Assembly: GCA_031290375.1 (NCBI GenBank)
Contig: JAITNR010000110.1
Span: 1 to 13,904 of the forward strand
Direction: 5' to 3'
Source of the DNA: Prevotellaceae bacterium
GTDB taxonomy: Bacteria > Bacteroidota > Bacteroidia > Bacteroidales > Paludibacteraceae
DNA length: 13,904 bases
In this document: positions 1-6,902 of the stretch, in pieces
Layout of the letters: the number at the start of each line of letters is the position of its first letter
Position numbering within the stretch: the first letter of the stretch is position 1
The notes under the pieces: generated by a model
The model's input: only the letters and a program-made list of their open reading frames with translations
Databases searched by the model: none
Told to the model about the DNA's origin: nothing
Translations under genes and position numbers: made by a program

Positions 1-1
1 A

Positions 2-826
2 AGGCTAAAAGATAAGGAGTCCATTATCCACAGTTTTATCACCCAGAGCAAGTCCAATCCGAATATCTCCAAACCGGTAGCGCATATCTCTTTGGACTTT
101 TCGGTTCAGGATAAGGACAGGCTTACAGATAAGGTCATGGCAGGCATAGCAATGGAGTATATGCAGAAGATGGGATACAGGAACACCCAATACATCATTG
201 CCCGTCATCATGATACCGACCACCCGCATATCCACATCGTGATAAACCGGATTGACAACGACGGTAAACGCATCTCCGATAAGAACGAGAAGTTCAAGAG
301 TACAAAAATCTGTATGGAACTGACCAAGAAATACGGATTATACATTGCTTCCGGCAAAGAAAACGTAAAACGGGAACGGTTGAAAGAGCCGGATAAAACG
401 AAATACGAGATTTACGATGCTCTCAAAGCAACCGTTCCCAAATGCAGAAATTGGAAGGAACTGACAGCCATGTTACAAAAACAGGGCATTACGACCGATT
501 TCCGCTACAATGGGGATACGGACAAGGTACAGGGTATCCGGTTTAAGAAAGGCGATTATACGTTCAACGGCTCACAGATAGACCGTTCATGTAGTTACAG
601 CAAGATTGACTTTCAGTTGCAACAGAACAACAGGGCACAGGAAGTGAATATCACCCCATCTCATCAGGATTATTCACAAAATCAATCTTCGGCATTGGAA
701 GCGGTTGGTTCGGTTTTGGGTGGCTTCTTCGATATTCAACCGTCAGGTTCAGACTACGATCCAGACCAAACGGAATATCTGCGGCTGCAACGAAAGAAGA
801 AAAAGAAAAGAGGTTTTAAAGTATAA
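2..826 (+). CDS. Relaxase/mobilization nuclease, 5' end outside window
   Basis: This is the C-terminal 274 residues of a conjugative relaxase, the enzyme that nicks one strand at oriT and carries it during mobilization. The frame is open to the window edge, so the true start and the catalytic tyrosine region lie outside. The metal-binding histidine triad is clear: HPHIHIV, with His codons at 221, 227 and 233, preceded by RHHDTD and followed by NRID. After it come the NEKFKSTKICMELTKKYGL segment and a basic tail ending in KKKKKRGFKV. This order is typical of the relaxase family (PF03432, MOBP-like) on Bacteroides mobilizable elements. A TTG at 92 lies inside the conserved domain and is not a credible start. 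The small membrane protein gene follows after 44 bases, as expected for a mobilization operon. Base composition is more balanced than in the genes at 1606-5324. Family assignment is strong; which element it belongs to is unknown. Confidence 0.92.
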   Translation, partial: RLKDKESIIHSFITQSKSNPNISKPVAHISLDFSVQDKDRLTDKVMAGIAMEYMQKMGYRNTQYIIARHHDTDHPHIHIVINRIDNDGKRISDKNEKFKSTKICMELTKKYGLYIASGKENVKRERLKEPDKTKYEIYDALKATVPKCRNWKELTAMLQKQGITTDFRYNGDTDKVQGIRFKKGDYTFNGSQIDRSCSYSKIDFQLQQNNRAQEVNITPSHQDYSQNQSSALEAVGSVLGGFFDIQPSGSDYDPDQTEYLRLQRKKKKKRGFKV

Positions 827-870
827 ACAATTAAAAACTAAAGTAAATTGATACGACAGCAATCAATACC

Positions 871-1305
871 ATGACGGAACGGTTTGAAACAGCCATAGCC
901 GAAGTCCGAAAGCCTGTCAAGGTAGAGCATCGGCATACGATTGATATTGGTTCGAGTAAGGTTTTTCTTTCATTGGTTGCTATGATAGTAACGATATTGG
1001 GTTTGTCTTATGCTGTTGGAGAGCAAAGACGAACTATTAGTCAATATCAGGATAATGACTTGAAATATAGGTATATCAAGATGCAAGGGCAAACGAATGA
1101 AGAAAATATTTACAGATTGAAAAACAAGTTTGAGTATCGGGATAGTGTTGCTGTCATCCGCAAGCAAGTTGAGGCATACGAGAATTTGGTTAAGGAACAA
1201 GCGGAGAGGGAGAAACGAGTAAGGCTAAATGCTGATGAAGTAGATAAGTTGCAAAAACAGAAGGAAGTGATAAAACAACAGGATAGAAGTAAATTAGTAC
1301 AATAA
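871..1305 (+). CDS. Small membrane-anchored coiled-coil protein of the mobilization module
   Basis: A 144-residue protein with no enzymatic motif. Residues 1-28 are hydrophilic, residues about 30-49 form one transmembrane segment (VFLSLVAMIVTILGLSYAVG), and residues 75-138 are rich in charged residues, Gln and Leu, consistent with a coiled coil (for example EAYENLVKEQAEREKRV). It lies 44 bases downstream of the relaxase with no sign of its own promoter, so it is probably cotranscribed. Similar small single-span proteins often follow relaxase genes in Bacteroides elements; a role at the membrane during transfer is inferred, not seen. The ATG at 871 is the first standard start. The frame stays open back to an ATT at 847 (eight more residues, IDTTAINT), which could be the ancestral or a non-canonical start. 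The next in-frame codon upstream is a stop at 844. Confidence 0.75.
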   Translation: MTERFETAIAEVRKPVKVEHRHTIDIGSSKVFLSLVAMIVTILGLSYAVGEQRRTISQYQDNDLKYRYIKMQGQTNEENIYRLKNKFEYRDSVAVIRKQVEAYENLVKEQAEREKRVRLNADEVDKLQKQKEVIKQQDRSKLVQ

Positions 1306-1313
1306 GAAGTCTA

Positions 1314-1359
1314 TACATCAATACTTCACTGAATCAGTACTACAATTATTTTTGATGTA
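1314..1359. repeat. Inverted repeat with inner palindrome between mobilization genes and defence operon
   Basis: The arms TACATCAA (1314-1321) and TTGATGTA (1352-1359) are perfect 8-base inverted copies. Between them is an 11-base palindrome, ACTGA-A-TCAGT (1328-1338). The repeat starts just after the membrane protein stop at 1305 and ends 60 bases before the operon's -7 box. It lacks a GC-rich stem directly followed by a T run, so it is a poor intrinsic terminator. It could be a weak terminator, a protein-binding site or a remnant of an element end. Confidence 0.4.
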
Positions 1360-1418
1360 CTCCCCAAAATATTTTTCAAAAAAAGAGTTTTTACTGGTAT
1401 AAACTTAAGATAAAGTAG

Positions 1419-1426
1419 TATCTTTG
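1419..1426 (+). promoter_or_regulatory. Bacteroides-type -7 promoter element of the defence operon
   Basis: TATCTTTG matches the Bacteroides primary sigma factor -7 consensus TAnnTTTG exactly. No good TTTG -33 box is present 19-21 bases upstream; the closest sequence is CTGG near 1394. The element lies about 34 bases before the ATG at 1460, giving a short leader that fits the small ORF as first gene of the operon. Confidence 0.6.
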
Positions 1427-1459
1427 CGGACTGATATAAGAATAATTTGAGTTAAAAAT

Positions 1460-1609
1460 ATGAATGTGATTATTGGAAAAGCATTTGCTAATCAAAATTT
1501 GGCGCTGAAAAACCTTGGTGAAAAATTCAGCAGATTTAATGAGTATGTATATGACAAGAATATACTCGAAGTAAAAATGTTTCAAACTTATCATAATTAT
1601 AATCCATGA
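1460..1609 (+). CDS. Small ORF (49 residues), unknown, coupled to the phosphoesterase
   Basis: I do not recognise this protein. It reads MNVIIGKAFANQN at the start and ends FQTYHNYNP. It is soluble-looking, with no transmembrane segment, no cysteines and a mixed basic/aromatic composition. Three things argue that it is a real gene rather than chance. It begins about 34 bases after a perfect TAnnTTTG -7 box. It has no in-frame stop for the whole distance to the next gene. Its TGA overlaps the ATG of the phosphoesterase in the form ATGA (1606-1609), the arrangement used for translational coupling and also seen at the hsdM/hsdS junction. Possible roles are a leader peptide that couples translation, a small regulator, or an immunity or trigger component of the downstream module. 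It could also be the shortened remnant of a longer gene. Function cannot be assigned. Confidence 0.5.
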   Translation: MNVIIGKAFANQNLALKNLGEKFSRFNEYVYDKNILEVKMFQTYHNYNP

Positions 1610-3003
1610 AAATATCCATTTTACATATATCAGATTTACATAAAGAATCAACAGACAATTATGACAATCTTCTACAATCGATGAAAGACGATTGCGAGAA
1701 ATACACTGCTCAAGGACTTAAGAAACCCGAAATAATTGTTGTTACTGGAGATTTAATTAAGGGTGGCACACAAACTGAAATCAAAACACAATATTCAGAG
1801 GTTGCAGGTTTTTTAAATAACCTTGTAAGGTTCTTTTTATCGGGAGATAAAACAAGAATCATTATTGTTCCCGGAAATCACGATATAGATTGTAACGTGT
1901 CGAAAGCATCAATGCAACAAGAACTTGCCGCTAATAATAAAGAGAATTTTGGCAAACTTCACATGAAAGATTCTAAAATACGATGGTCATGGAAAGAGTT
2001 TTGTTTTTATAAAATTGAGGATGATAGCAAATATTGCGATAAATTTTTATTGTTTGCTGAATTTTATAATGCTTTTTATGGACGTACATATTCAACAAAT
2101 CCACATGAGCAATTTCATGTACATGATATTTATCAATGTGGAGTTACATTTATTGCGTTTAATAGTTGTTATAATAATGACCATCTGAATTTTTCAGGAA
2201 TTATTAAACCCGACTGTATATCAAAAGTATCAGAGGATTTGAAAAAATTTCACAATCTTGGACGTATTTTAATTGCTGTATGGCATCATAATACCACAGG
2301 ACTTCCGTATGAAGATAATTATATGGACAAAAGAATTCTTAGAAGCATGATTGACAAGCATATACAGATTGGTTTGCATGGTCACCATCATAAGTGTCAA
2401 GTTACATTTGAATACAAAAATGTATTTGAGGATGATAAAATGTTAATTATCAGTTCTGGTACTTTATATGGCAATCGAACTTCGCTACCAAGCGGAACAA
2501 AACGGCAGTACAATATCATAGAAATTAAAAACGAAGATGATAAAGCCAAAATAACAATCCATTCAAGAGAGGATAAATCGCAAAATGAATTTGATATTCC
2601 TTCTTGGGGAGATGGGAGGATTGACGATAGTTCAAATTCTTCGTGGGCAACAGAAATAAAATTACCATCACAGCCTCCAATTGAAATGATATTAAATTCA
2701 ATAATGGAAGAAACCGAACAAAGTGCAGATTTTAATTTGGGTATATCAAAGCTCTTAAAATTAGACACAACAGATTTGTTGGTAAGGAAATGTTTACTTG
2801 ATTATTTAGAGCGAGAAAATAATTATATCCTAATTTTTGAACATTTCAATAATCCACAAAACAATGAAGAGGCAATGTCACTATTAAATGCCGTAATAGA
2901 ATTGAATGATTCCGCAAAAATGAAAGAAGTTTCAGAAATTCCATTTATTATAGAAAATCAAGATGCTTCAATAAAACAAATAGTTCAACATTTAAGGAAA
3001 TAA
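1606..3003 (+). CDS. Calcineurin-like metallophosphoesterase
   Basis: A 465-residue protein whose first 270 residues form a complete calcineurin-like phosphoesterase domain, a two-metal enzyme that cleaves phosphomono- or phosphodiesters. All five metal-site motifs are visible: D10-x-H12 (HISDLH), G48-D49 (VTGDL), G90-N-H-D93 (VPGNHD), H227-H228 (VWHHN) and G259-H-H-H262 (GLHGHHH). The domain is therefore probably active. Residues about 340-465 are a separate tail, rich in acidic residues and helix-forming sequence, with no recognised motif. There is no signal peptide, so it is likely cytoplasmic. The ATG at 1606 places HISDLH at the normal N-terminal position. The gap to the GHKL ATPase gene is five bases. 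The gene is markedly AT-rich. The substrate is unknown: nucleic acid, a nucleotide signal or a phosphoprotein are all possible. In a defence setting I infer that it would be the effector. Confidence 0.9.
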   Translation: MKISILHISDLHKESTDNYDNLLQSMKDDCEKYTAQGLKKPEIIVVTGDLIKGGTQTEIKTQYSEVAGFLNNLVRFFLSGDKTRIIIVPGNHDIDCNVSKASMQQELAANNKENFGKLHMKDSKIRWSWKEFCFYKIEDDSKYCDKFLLFAEFYNAFYGRTYSTNPHEQFHVHDIYQCGVTFIAFNSCYNNDHLNFSGIIKPDCISKVSEDLKKFHNLGRILIAVWHHNTTGLPYEDNYMDKRILRSMIDKHIQIGLHGHHHKCQVTFEYKNVFEDDKMLIISSGTLYGNRTSLPSGTKRQYNIIEIKNEDDKAKITIHSREDKSQNEFDIPSWGDGRIDDSSNSSWATEIKLPSQPPIEMILNSIMEETEQSADFNLGISKLLKLDTTDLLVRKCLLDYLERENNYILIFEHFNNPQNNEEAMSLLNAVIELNDSAKMKEVSEIPFIIENQDASIKQIVQHLRK

Positions 3004-3008
3004 GAATA

Positions 3009-5324
3009 ATGGAAGAAAAAATAATATTCCAAATAGAAACAGAGAAAGTATTAAAACTTTTATCAAGTGAAATTTATGATTCTCCATACGCATTACTTAG
3101 AGAAAATGTCCAAAATGCGTATGATGCTATTCTTATGCGTCAGCAGAAAGAATCAGAATTTAGTCCTAAAATTGAAATTACATTAACAGGACAAAATGTT
3201 TCTATTTCAGATAATGGCATAGGAATGTCCAAAGAAGTGGTAAAAAATAATTATTGGAAAGCAGGTTCAAGCGGAAAAAATAACGAAGAAGCAAAAAAAG
3301 CTGGTGTAGTTGGCACTTTTGGTATTGGCGCAATGGCTAATTTTGGAATATGCAAACACTTAAAAATAGAAACGCACTATTGGGGAGAAAATAAAACAAT
3401 AATTTCTGAAGCCGATAAAGCAACTTTGTCAGTAACAGAAGAATGTATTTCAGTTAATGAACAAGAAGAACAAAGAGAATCAGGAACAACTGTATTTGCA
3501 ACTTTAGATAATAACTGTCTGTTGAATGTTCCATCTGCCATTCAATATTTGCAACCTTATGTTCAATATTTAAGCATACCTGTTTATTTTAACGGAAATA
3601 TAATCAGTCAAAAACCATATTCTAAAATAGAACAGAATGCGAATAATATAATATACGCAACAAAAGATGTAGTAGGCAATGGTGTATCGTTCATTCTTAA
3701 CTTGCAAATTCAGAAATATTCAAATGGATTAGTAAGCCTTTATATTAAAGATATATCCAATGGAGTAAATATCATAAAAGGAGATATTTATTTGGAACAA
3801 GGGAAAAATGTCATTTATGGTCTGAGAAATAACTTTGGACTTGCAGCGATACCCATTAGTTCTATTTTTAACTTTGGTGGAATAGTTAATCTTTCTATTT
3901 TACACCCAACAGCAGGGAGAGAAGCATTGAGTAGAGAAAGCATTGAATTTGTGTCTAATATAGTAAATCTTATTGAAAAAAACGTTGCAGAAGAATTGGC
4001 AAAAAACGAAATAGCAGATTCCAATAGAAATTTTTTATCATATATTCAAGGTAAAGAGCGATATGATTTGACGGAGAAAATAAAAATACAAATGCGTCCG
4101 GAAAATTCCCCAATAACGTTTGACCGTGTCAGCCTCAGAATTAATGATAAAGATGTCTATTACTACACAGGGATTGATAGCCAAATAATAGAACAATATG
4201 CTAATGAGAATACTTCATTATTAATATTAAGCCAAGAAAATCCAAGACGAACCATACAGCAAAAAGTTTTATTAAGAAAACAAATACGACAAATTCCTGA
4301 TAGCCCAAGTATTTTAAAGGAATACTCCAATAGTGAGATAAATCAAGCCCAATTTGCATTAACTCTGCGCATAATGTCAACTTTAAAAGATGACTATTTA
4401 ATAGGAGAATCAAAAGTTATTTTTGCTGATATAAGCCACCAAGTACCTAATATAGTTAAACAGATTAACAATGTAGTAACCATATATCTTTCTAAATCTT
4501 CAGGCAATATTTTGCAGGTATTAAAAATATACAAAGATGATTCAAGGCTTTTTGATGGTTTTGTGAAAGATTTTATTAGGAATCACTTATATCACAAATT
4601 AGCATCGTTTGTGCCTTCTTCTACTAGACAAGGAGCCGATGCTTTATATCGTATTTTACAGAAAAACAAAGAACTATTCACCATTGAATACGATGAAATG
4701 GGTGATATAGAAGCATTAATGAAAGAATATGTTGAAGGAAAAAAAGACATCAAAGAAATACTTAAAGCTTCATCGTATTATCAAAATTCTCAAAAACAAA
4801 CTGTTGATAGAAATCAAGTAGGAACTGTAGAGCAAGAATTGTCTAATGTGATTCAATCTTTACCCAAAGATGAAACTATAGTCGTTGATGATAGTATTGC
4901 AGCTCCACCTATAAAAATTAATTCTGATACAACAAAGAAAATTCTAAAAACGGATACACAGTATCAACAATTAAATAATAATACTTTTTTCTTAGCGTTG
5001 TCAGATAAAATCTTTGAAAGACAGTTAGACTTCTTTTTAGAACCACATACAACAAAAATAATTTGGGGTATGCACAAAATTGTATATATATTTACTCATG
5101 CTTCAACTCACATTACGTTGTATTATGATATTGAATTAAAAAATAAATTGCAAGATATTCAAACAGGAGGCAAGGCTATTCCTACAACTACTATCATTTC
5201 AAAAAACAGATTATTTGTCCCAATTATTCCAGAATTAATTTCTTATTTTAATATTCACGAACAATTGTCATTCTTTGTTAGATATGACTTAATTACGGAT
5301 ATTGATAATAAACAATCACTATAA
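3009..5324 (+). CDS. HSP90/MutL-type (GHKL) ATPase with large uncharacterised C-terminal region
   Basis: A 771-residue protein whose N-terminal about 165 residues form a GHKL ATP-binding fold. The N box has E32 (general base), N36 and D39-A40 in RENVQNAYDA. The G1 box is D68-N-G-I-G-M73. The flexible-lid glycine motif is GVVGTFGIG at 99-107. The closing threonine motif is ESGTT at 157-161. This layout resembles HSP90/MutL proteins rather than sensor kinases; no receiver, HAMP or membrane part is seen. Residues 170-400 probably hold the second domain of such proteins, with PTAGREALSRESIEF near residue 300. Residues about 400-771 match no family I know and end with a hydrophobic, beta-rich stretch. 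No nuclease motif is evident. The gene sits 5 bases after the phosphoesterase and 6 bases before hsdM. It is extremely AT-rich (12 G+C of 60 in 3001-3060). I infer a nucleotide-driven switch paired with the phosphoesterase. Confidence 0.85.
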   Translation: MEEKIIFQIETEKVLKLLSSEIYDSPYALLRENVQNAYDAILMRQQKESEFSPKIEITLTGQNVSISDNGIGMSKEVVKNNYWKAGSSGKNNEEAKKAGVVGTFGIGAMANFGICKHLKIETHYWGENKTIISEADKATLSVTEECISVNEQEEQRESGTTVFATLDNNCLLNVPSAIQYLQPYVQYLSIPVYFNGNIISQKPYSKIEQNANNIIYATKDVVGNGVSFILNLQIQKYSNGLVSLYIKDISNGVNIIKGDIYLEQGKNVIYGLRNNFGLAAIPISSIFNFGGIVNLSILHPTAGREALSRESIEFVSNIVNLIEKNVAEELAKNEIADSNRNFLSYIQGKERYDLTEKIKIQMRPENSPITFDRVSLRINDKDVYYYTGIDSQIIEQYANENTSLLILSQENPRRTIQQKVLLRKQIRQIPDSPSILKEYSNSEINQAQFALTLRIMSTLKDDYLIGESKVIFADISHQVPNIVKQINNVVTIYLSKSSGNILQVLKIYKDDSRLFDGFVKDFIRNHLYHKLASFVPSSTRQGADALYRILQKNKELFTIEYDEMGDIEALMKEYVEGKKDIKEILKASSYYQNSQKQTVDRNQVGTVEQELSNVIQSLPKDETIVVDDSIAAPPIKINSDTTKKILKTDTQYQQLNNNTFFLALSDKIFERQLDFFLEPHTTKIIWGMHKIVYIFTHASTHITLYYDIELKNKLQDIQTGGKAIPTTTIISKNRLFVPIIPELISYFNIHEQLSFFVRYDLITDIDNKQSL

Positions 5325-5330
5325 TTATTT

Positions 5331-6902
5331 ATGTCAAAAAACAACAACACCAACGAAAGAGTAAAATCCTTGGAATCGTGGATTTGGGATGCAGCTTGCA
5401 GTATTCGCGGAGCAGCGGATGCGGCTAAATACAAGGACTATATCCTTCCGCTTATTTTTGTCAAGCGACTGTGCGATGTGTTTGATGATGAAATCAATCG
5501 CATTGCCGAAAAAGTTAAAACAAGGACAAAAGCCTTGCAGTTGGTAGAAAAGGATAAATCGCTTGTTCGCTTTTATTTGCCGCTTAAACCCAAAGACCCC
5601 GAAAACGAGGCTACGTGGGATGTTATCCGTACGTTGAGTGATAAAATAGGCGAAACACTAACCAATCATTTGCGTGCGATTGCCAAGGTGAATGTGAGTT
5701 TGCAAGGGATTATCGACCGTATTGATTTTAATGCTACCACGCATGGACAGCGAGATATTGACGACGACCGATTGAGCAAACTGATAGAAAAAGTTGCCGA
5801 AAAACGTTTGGGTTTGAACGATGTGGAAGCGGATATTATCGGCAGGAGTTACGAATACTTGATACGCAAATTTGCCGAAGGGAGCGGGCAAAGCGCAGGC
5901 GAGTTTTACACGCCCGCCGAAGTAGGTATGATAATGGCGAAAATTATAAATCCGGAGCCGGGTATGGAAATCTACGACCCTACTTGTGGCAGCGGTGGTT
6001 TGCTGATTAAATGTGAATTGGCGCTCGAAGAAAAGATGCGTTTGAAAAGCAAAGACAAATATGCTCCTCTCAAACTTTATGGACAGGAATTTATCCCCTC
6101 GACATGGGCTATGAGCAAAATGAATATGGTTATTCATGATATGGAGGGTGAAATTGAAATCGGCGATACGTTGCGAAATCCAAAATTCAGAATGGCAAGC
6201 CGGTTAAAGACATTCGACCGCGTGATAGCCAATCCGATGTGGAATCAGGGGCGGGACAGTTTGCCCTATATCGACGATGATTTTTTCATTGACGATGAAA
6301 TGGCGCGTTTCCCTGCCGGAAGTTGTGGCGGCAAGATAGATTGGGGTTGGGTACAACATATTTACAGCAGTCTGAATGACACAGGACGTGCCGCCGTGGT
6401 GTTAGATACCGGTGCGGCAAGTCGAGGCAGCGGGAATCAAAGCGGCAACAAAGAAAAAGATTGCCGTCGGTGGTTTATCGACAACGATTGGATTGAGGGA
6501 GTGATATACTTGCCCGAAAACCTGTTTTACAATACTTCAGCGCCGGGAATCATCATTTTCCTTAACAGAGCGAAACAGCATAAAAATAAAATCTTTTTGC
6601 TTCATGCAGGTAAGGAATTTGAAAAGGGTGACCCTAAAAACTATATTCCTGATACAGGCGTCGAGCGTATTACGGACTGTTACAATGCGTTTCGCGATGA
6701 AGAAAAATTTGCACGTTTGGTGAGTCGTGATGAAATCATTAAGAACGACTACAACATTTCGCCCAGCCGTTATATCCAGATTACCGATGCCGAAGTTTAT
6801 CGCCCAATCGCCGAGATTGTGGAAGAACTGAATGTTTTGGAAACCGAAGCGGCAGACATTGATATTGAGTTGAAAACCGTTTTTGAAAAATTGGGGATAT
6901 GA
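5331..6902 (+). CDS. hsdM: Type I restriction-modification, DNA adenine methyltransferase subunit
   Basis: A 523-residue HsdM, which methylates adenine (N6) in the host recognition site using S-adenosylmethionine and forms the core of the type I complex with HsdS. The N-terminal helical domain (about 12-150, including WIWDAACSIRGAADAAKYKDYI) is followed by the methyltransferase domain. The latter shows FYTP at 192-195, the SAM-binding motif I DPTCGSGG at 216-223, and the catalytic motif IV as NPMW at 301-304. Most N6-adenine methyltransferases have NPPF/NPPY, so the Met is unusual, but the Asn, first Pro and aromatic residue are kept. Length is normal for the family. The start is six bases after the ATPase stop and the end overlaps hsdS as ATGA. 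G+C rises sharply compared with the upstream genes (35 of 60 in 5881-5940), suggesting a different origin from the phosphoesterase/ATPase pair. Confidence 0.96.
   Translation: MSKNNNTNERVKSLESWIWDAACSIRGAADAAKYKDYILPLIFVKRLCDVFDDEINRIAEKVKTRTKALQLVEKDKSLVRFYLPLKPKDPENEATWDVIRTLSDKIGETLTNHLRAIAKVNVSLQGIIDRIDFNATTHGQRDIDDDRLSKLIEKVAEKRLGLNDVEADIIGRSYEYLIRKFAEGSGQSAGEFYTPAEVGMIMAKIINPEPGMEIYDPTCGSGGLLIKCELALEEKMRLKSKDKYAPLKLYGQEFIPSTWAMSKMNMVIHDMEGEIEIGDTLRNPKFRMASRLKTFDRVIANPMWNQGRDSLPYIDDDFFIDDEMARFPAGSCGGKIDWGWVQHIYSSLNDTGRAAVVLDTGAASRGSGNQSGNKEKDCRRWFIDNDWIEGVIYLPENLFYNTSAPGIIIFLNRAKQHKNKIFLLHAGKEFEKGDPKNYIPDTGVERITDCYNAFRDEEKFARLVSRDEIIKNDYNISPSRYIQITDAEVYRPIAEIVEELNVLETEAADIDIELKTVFEKLGI

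Noticed and set aside
92..94. TTG at 92 as start of the relaxase
   Set aside because: The frame is open and homologous in character (KPVAHISL) back to the window edge; a start here would cut into the conserved domain.
1310..1316. TCTATAC shared with 13863-13869 as possible attachment-site repeats
   Set aside because: Seven matching bases in AT-rich DNA are expected by chance, and the flanks do not match.
1391..1651. Minus-strand open frame of 86 residues
   Set aside because: It overlaps the promoter, the small ORF and the phosphoesterase start, and is dominated by Ile/Tyr/Phe from AT-rich DNA.
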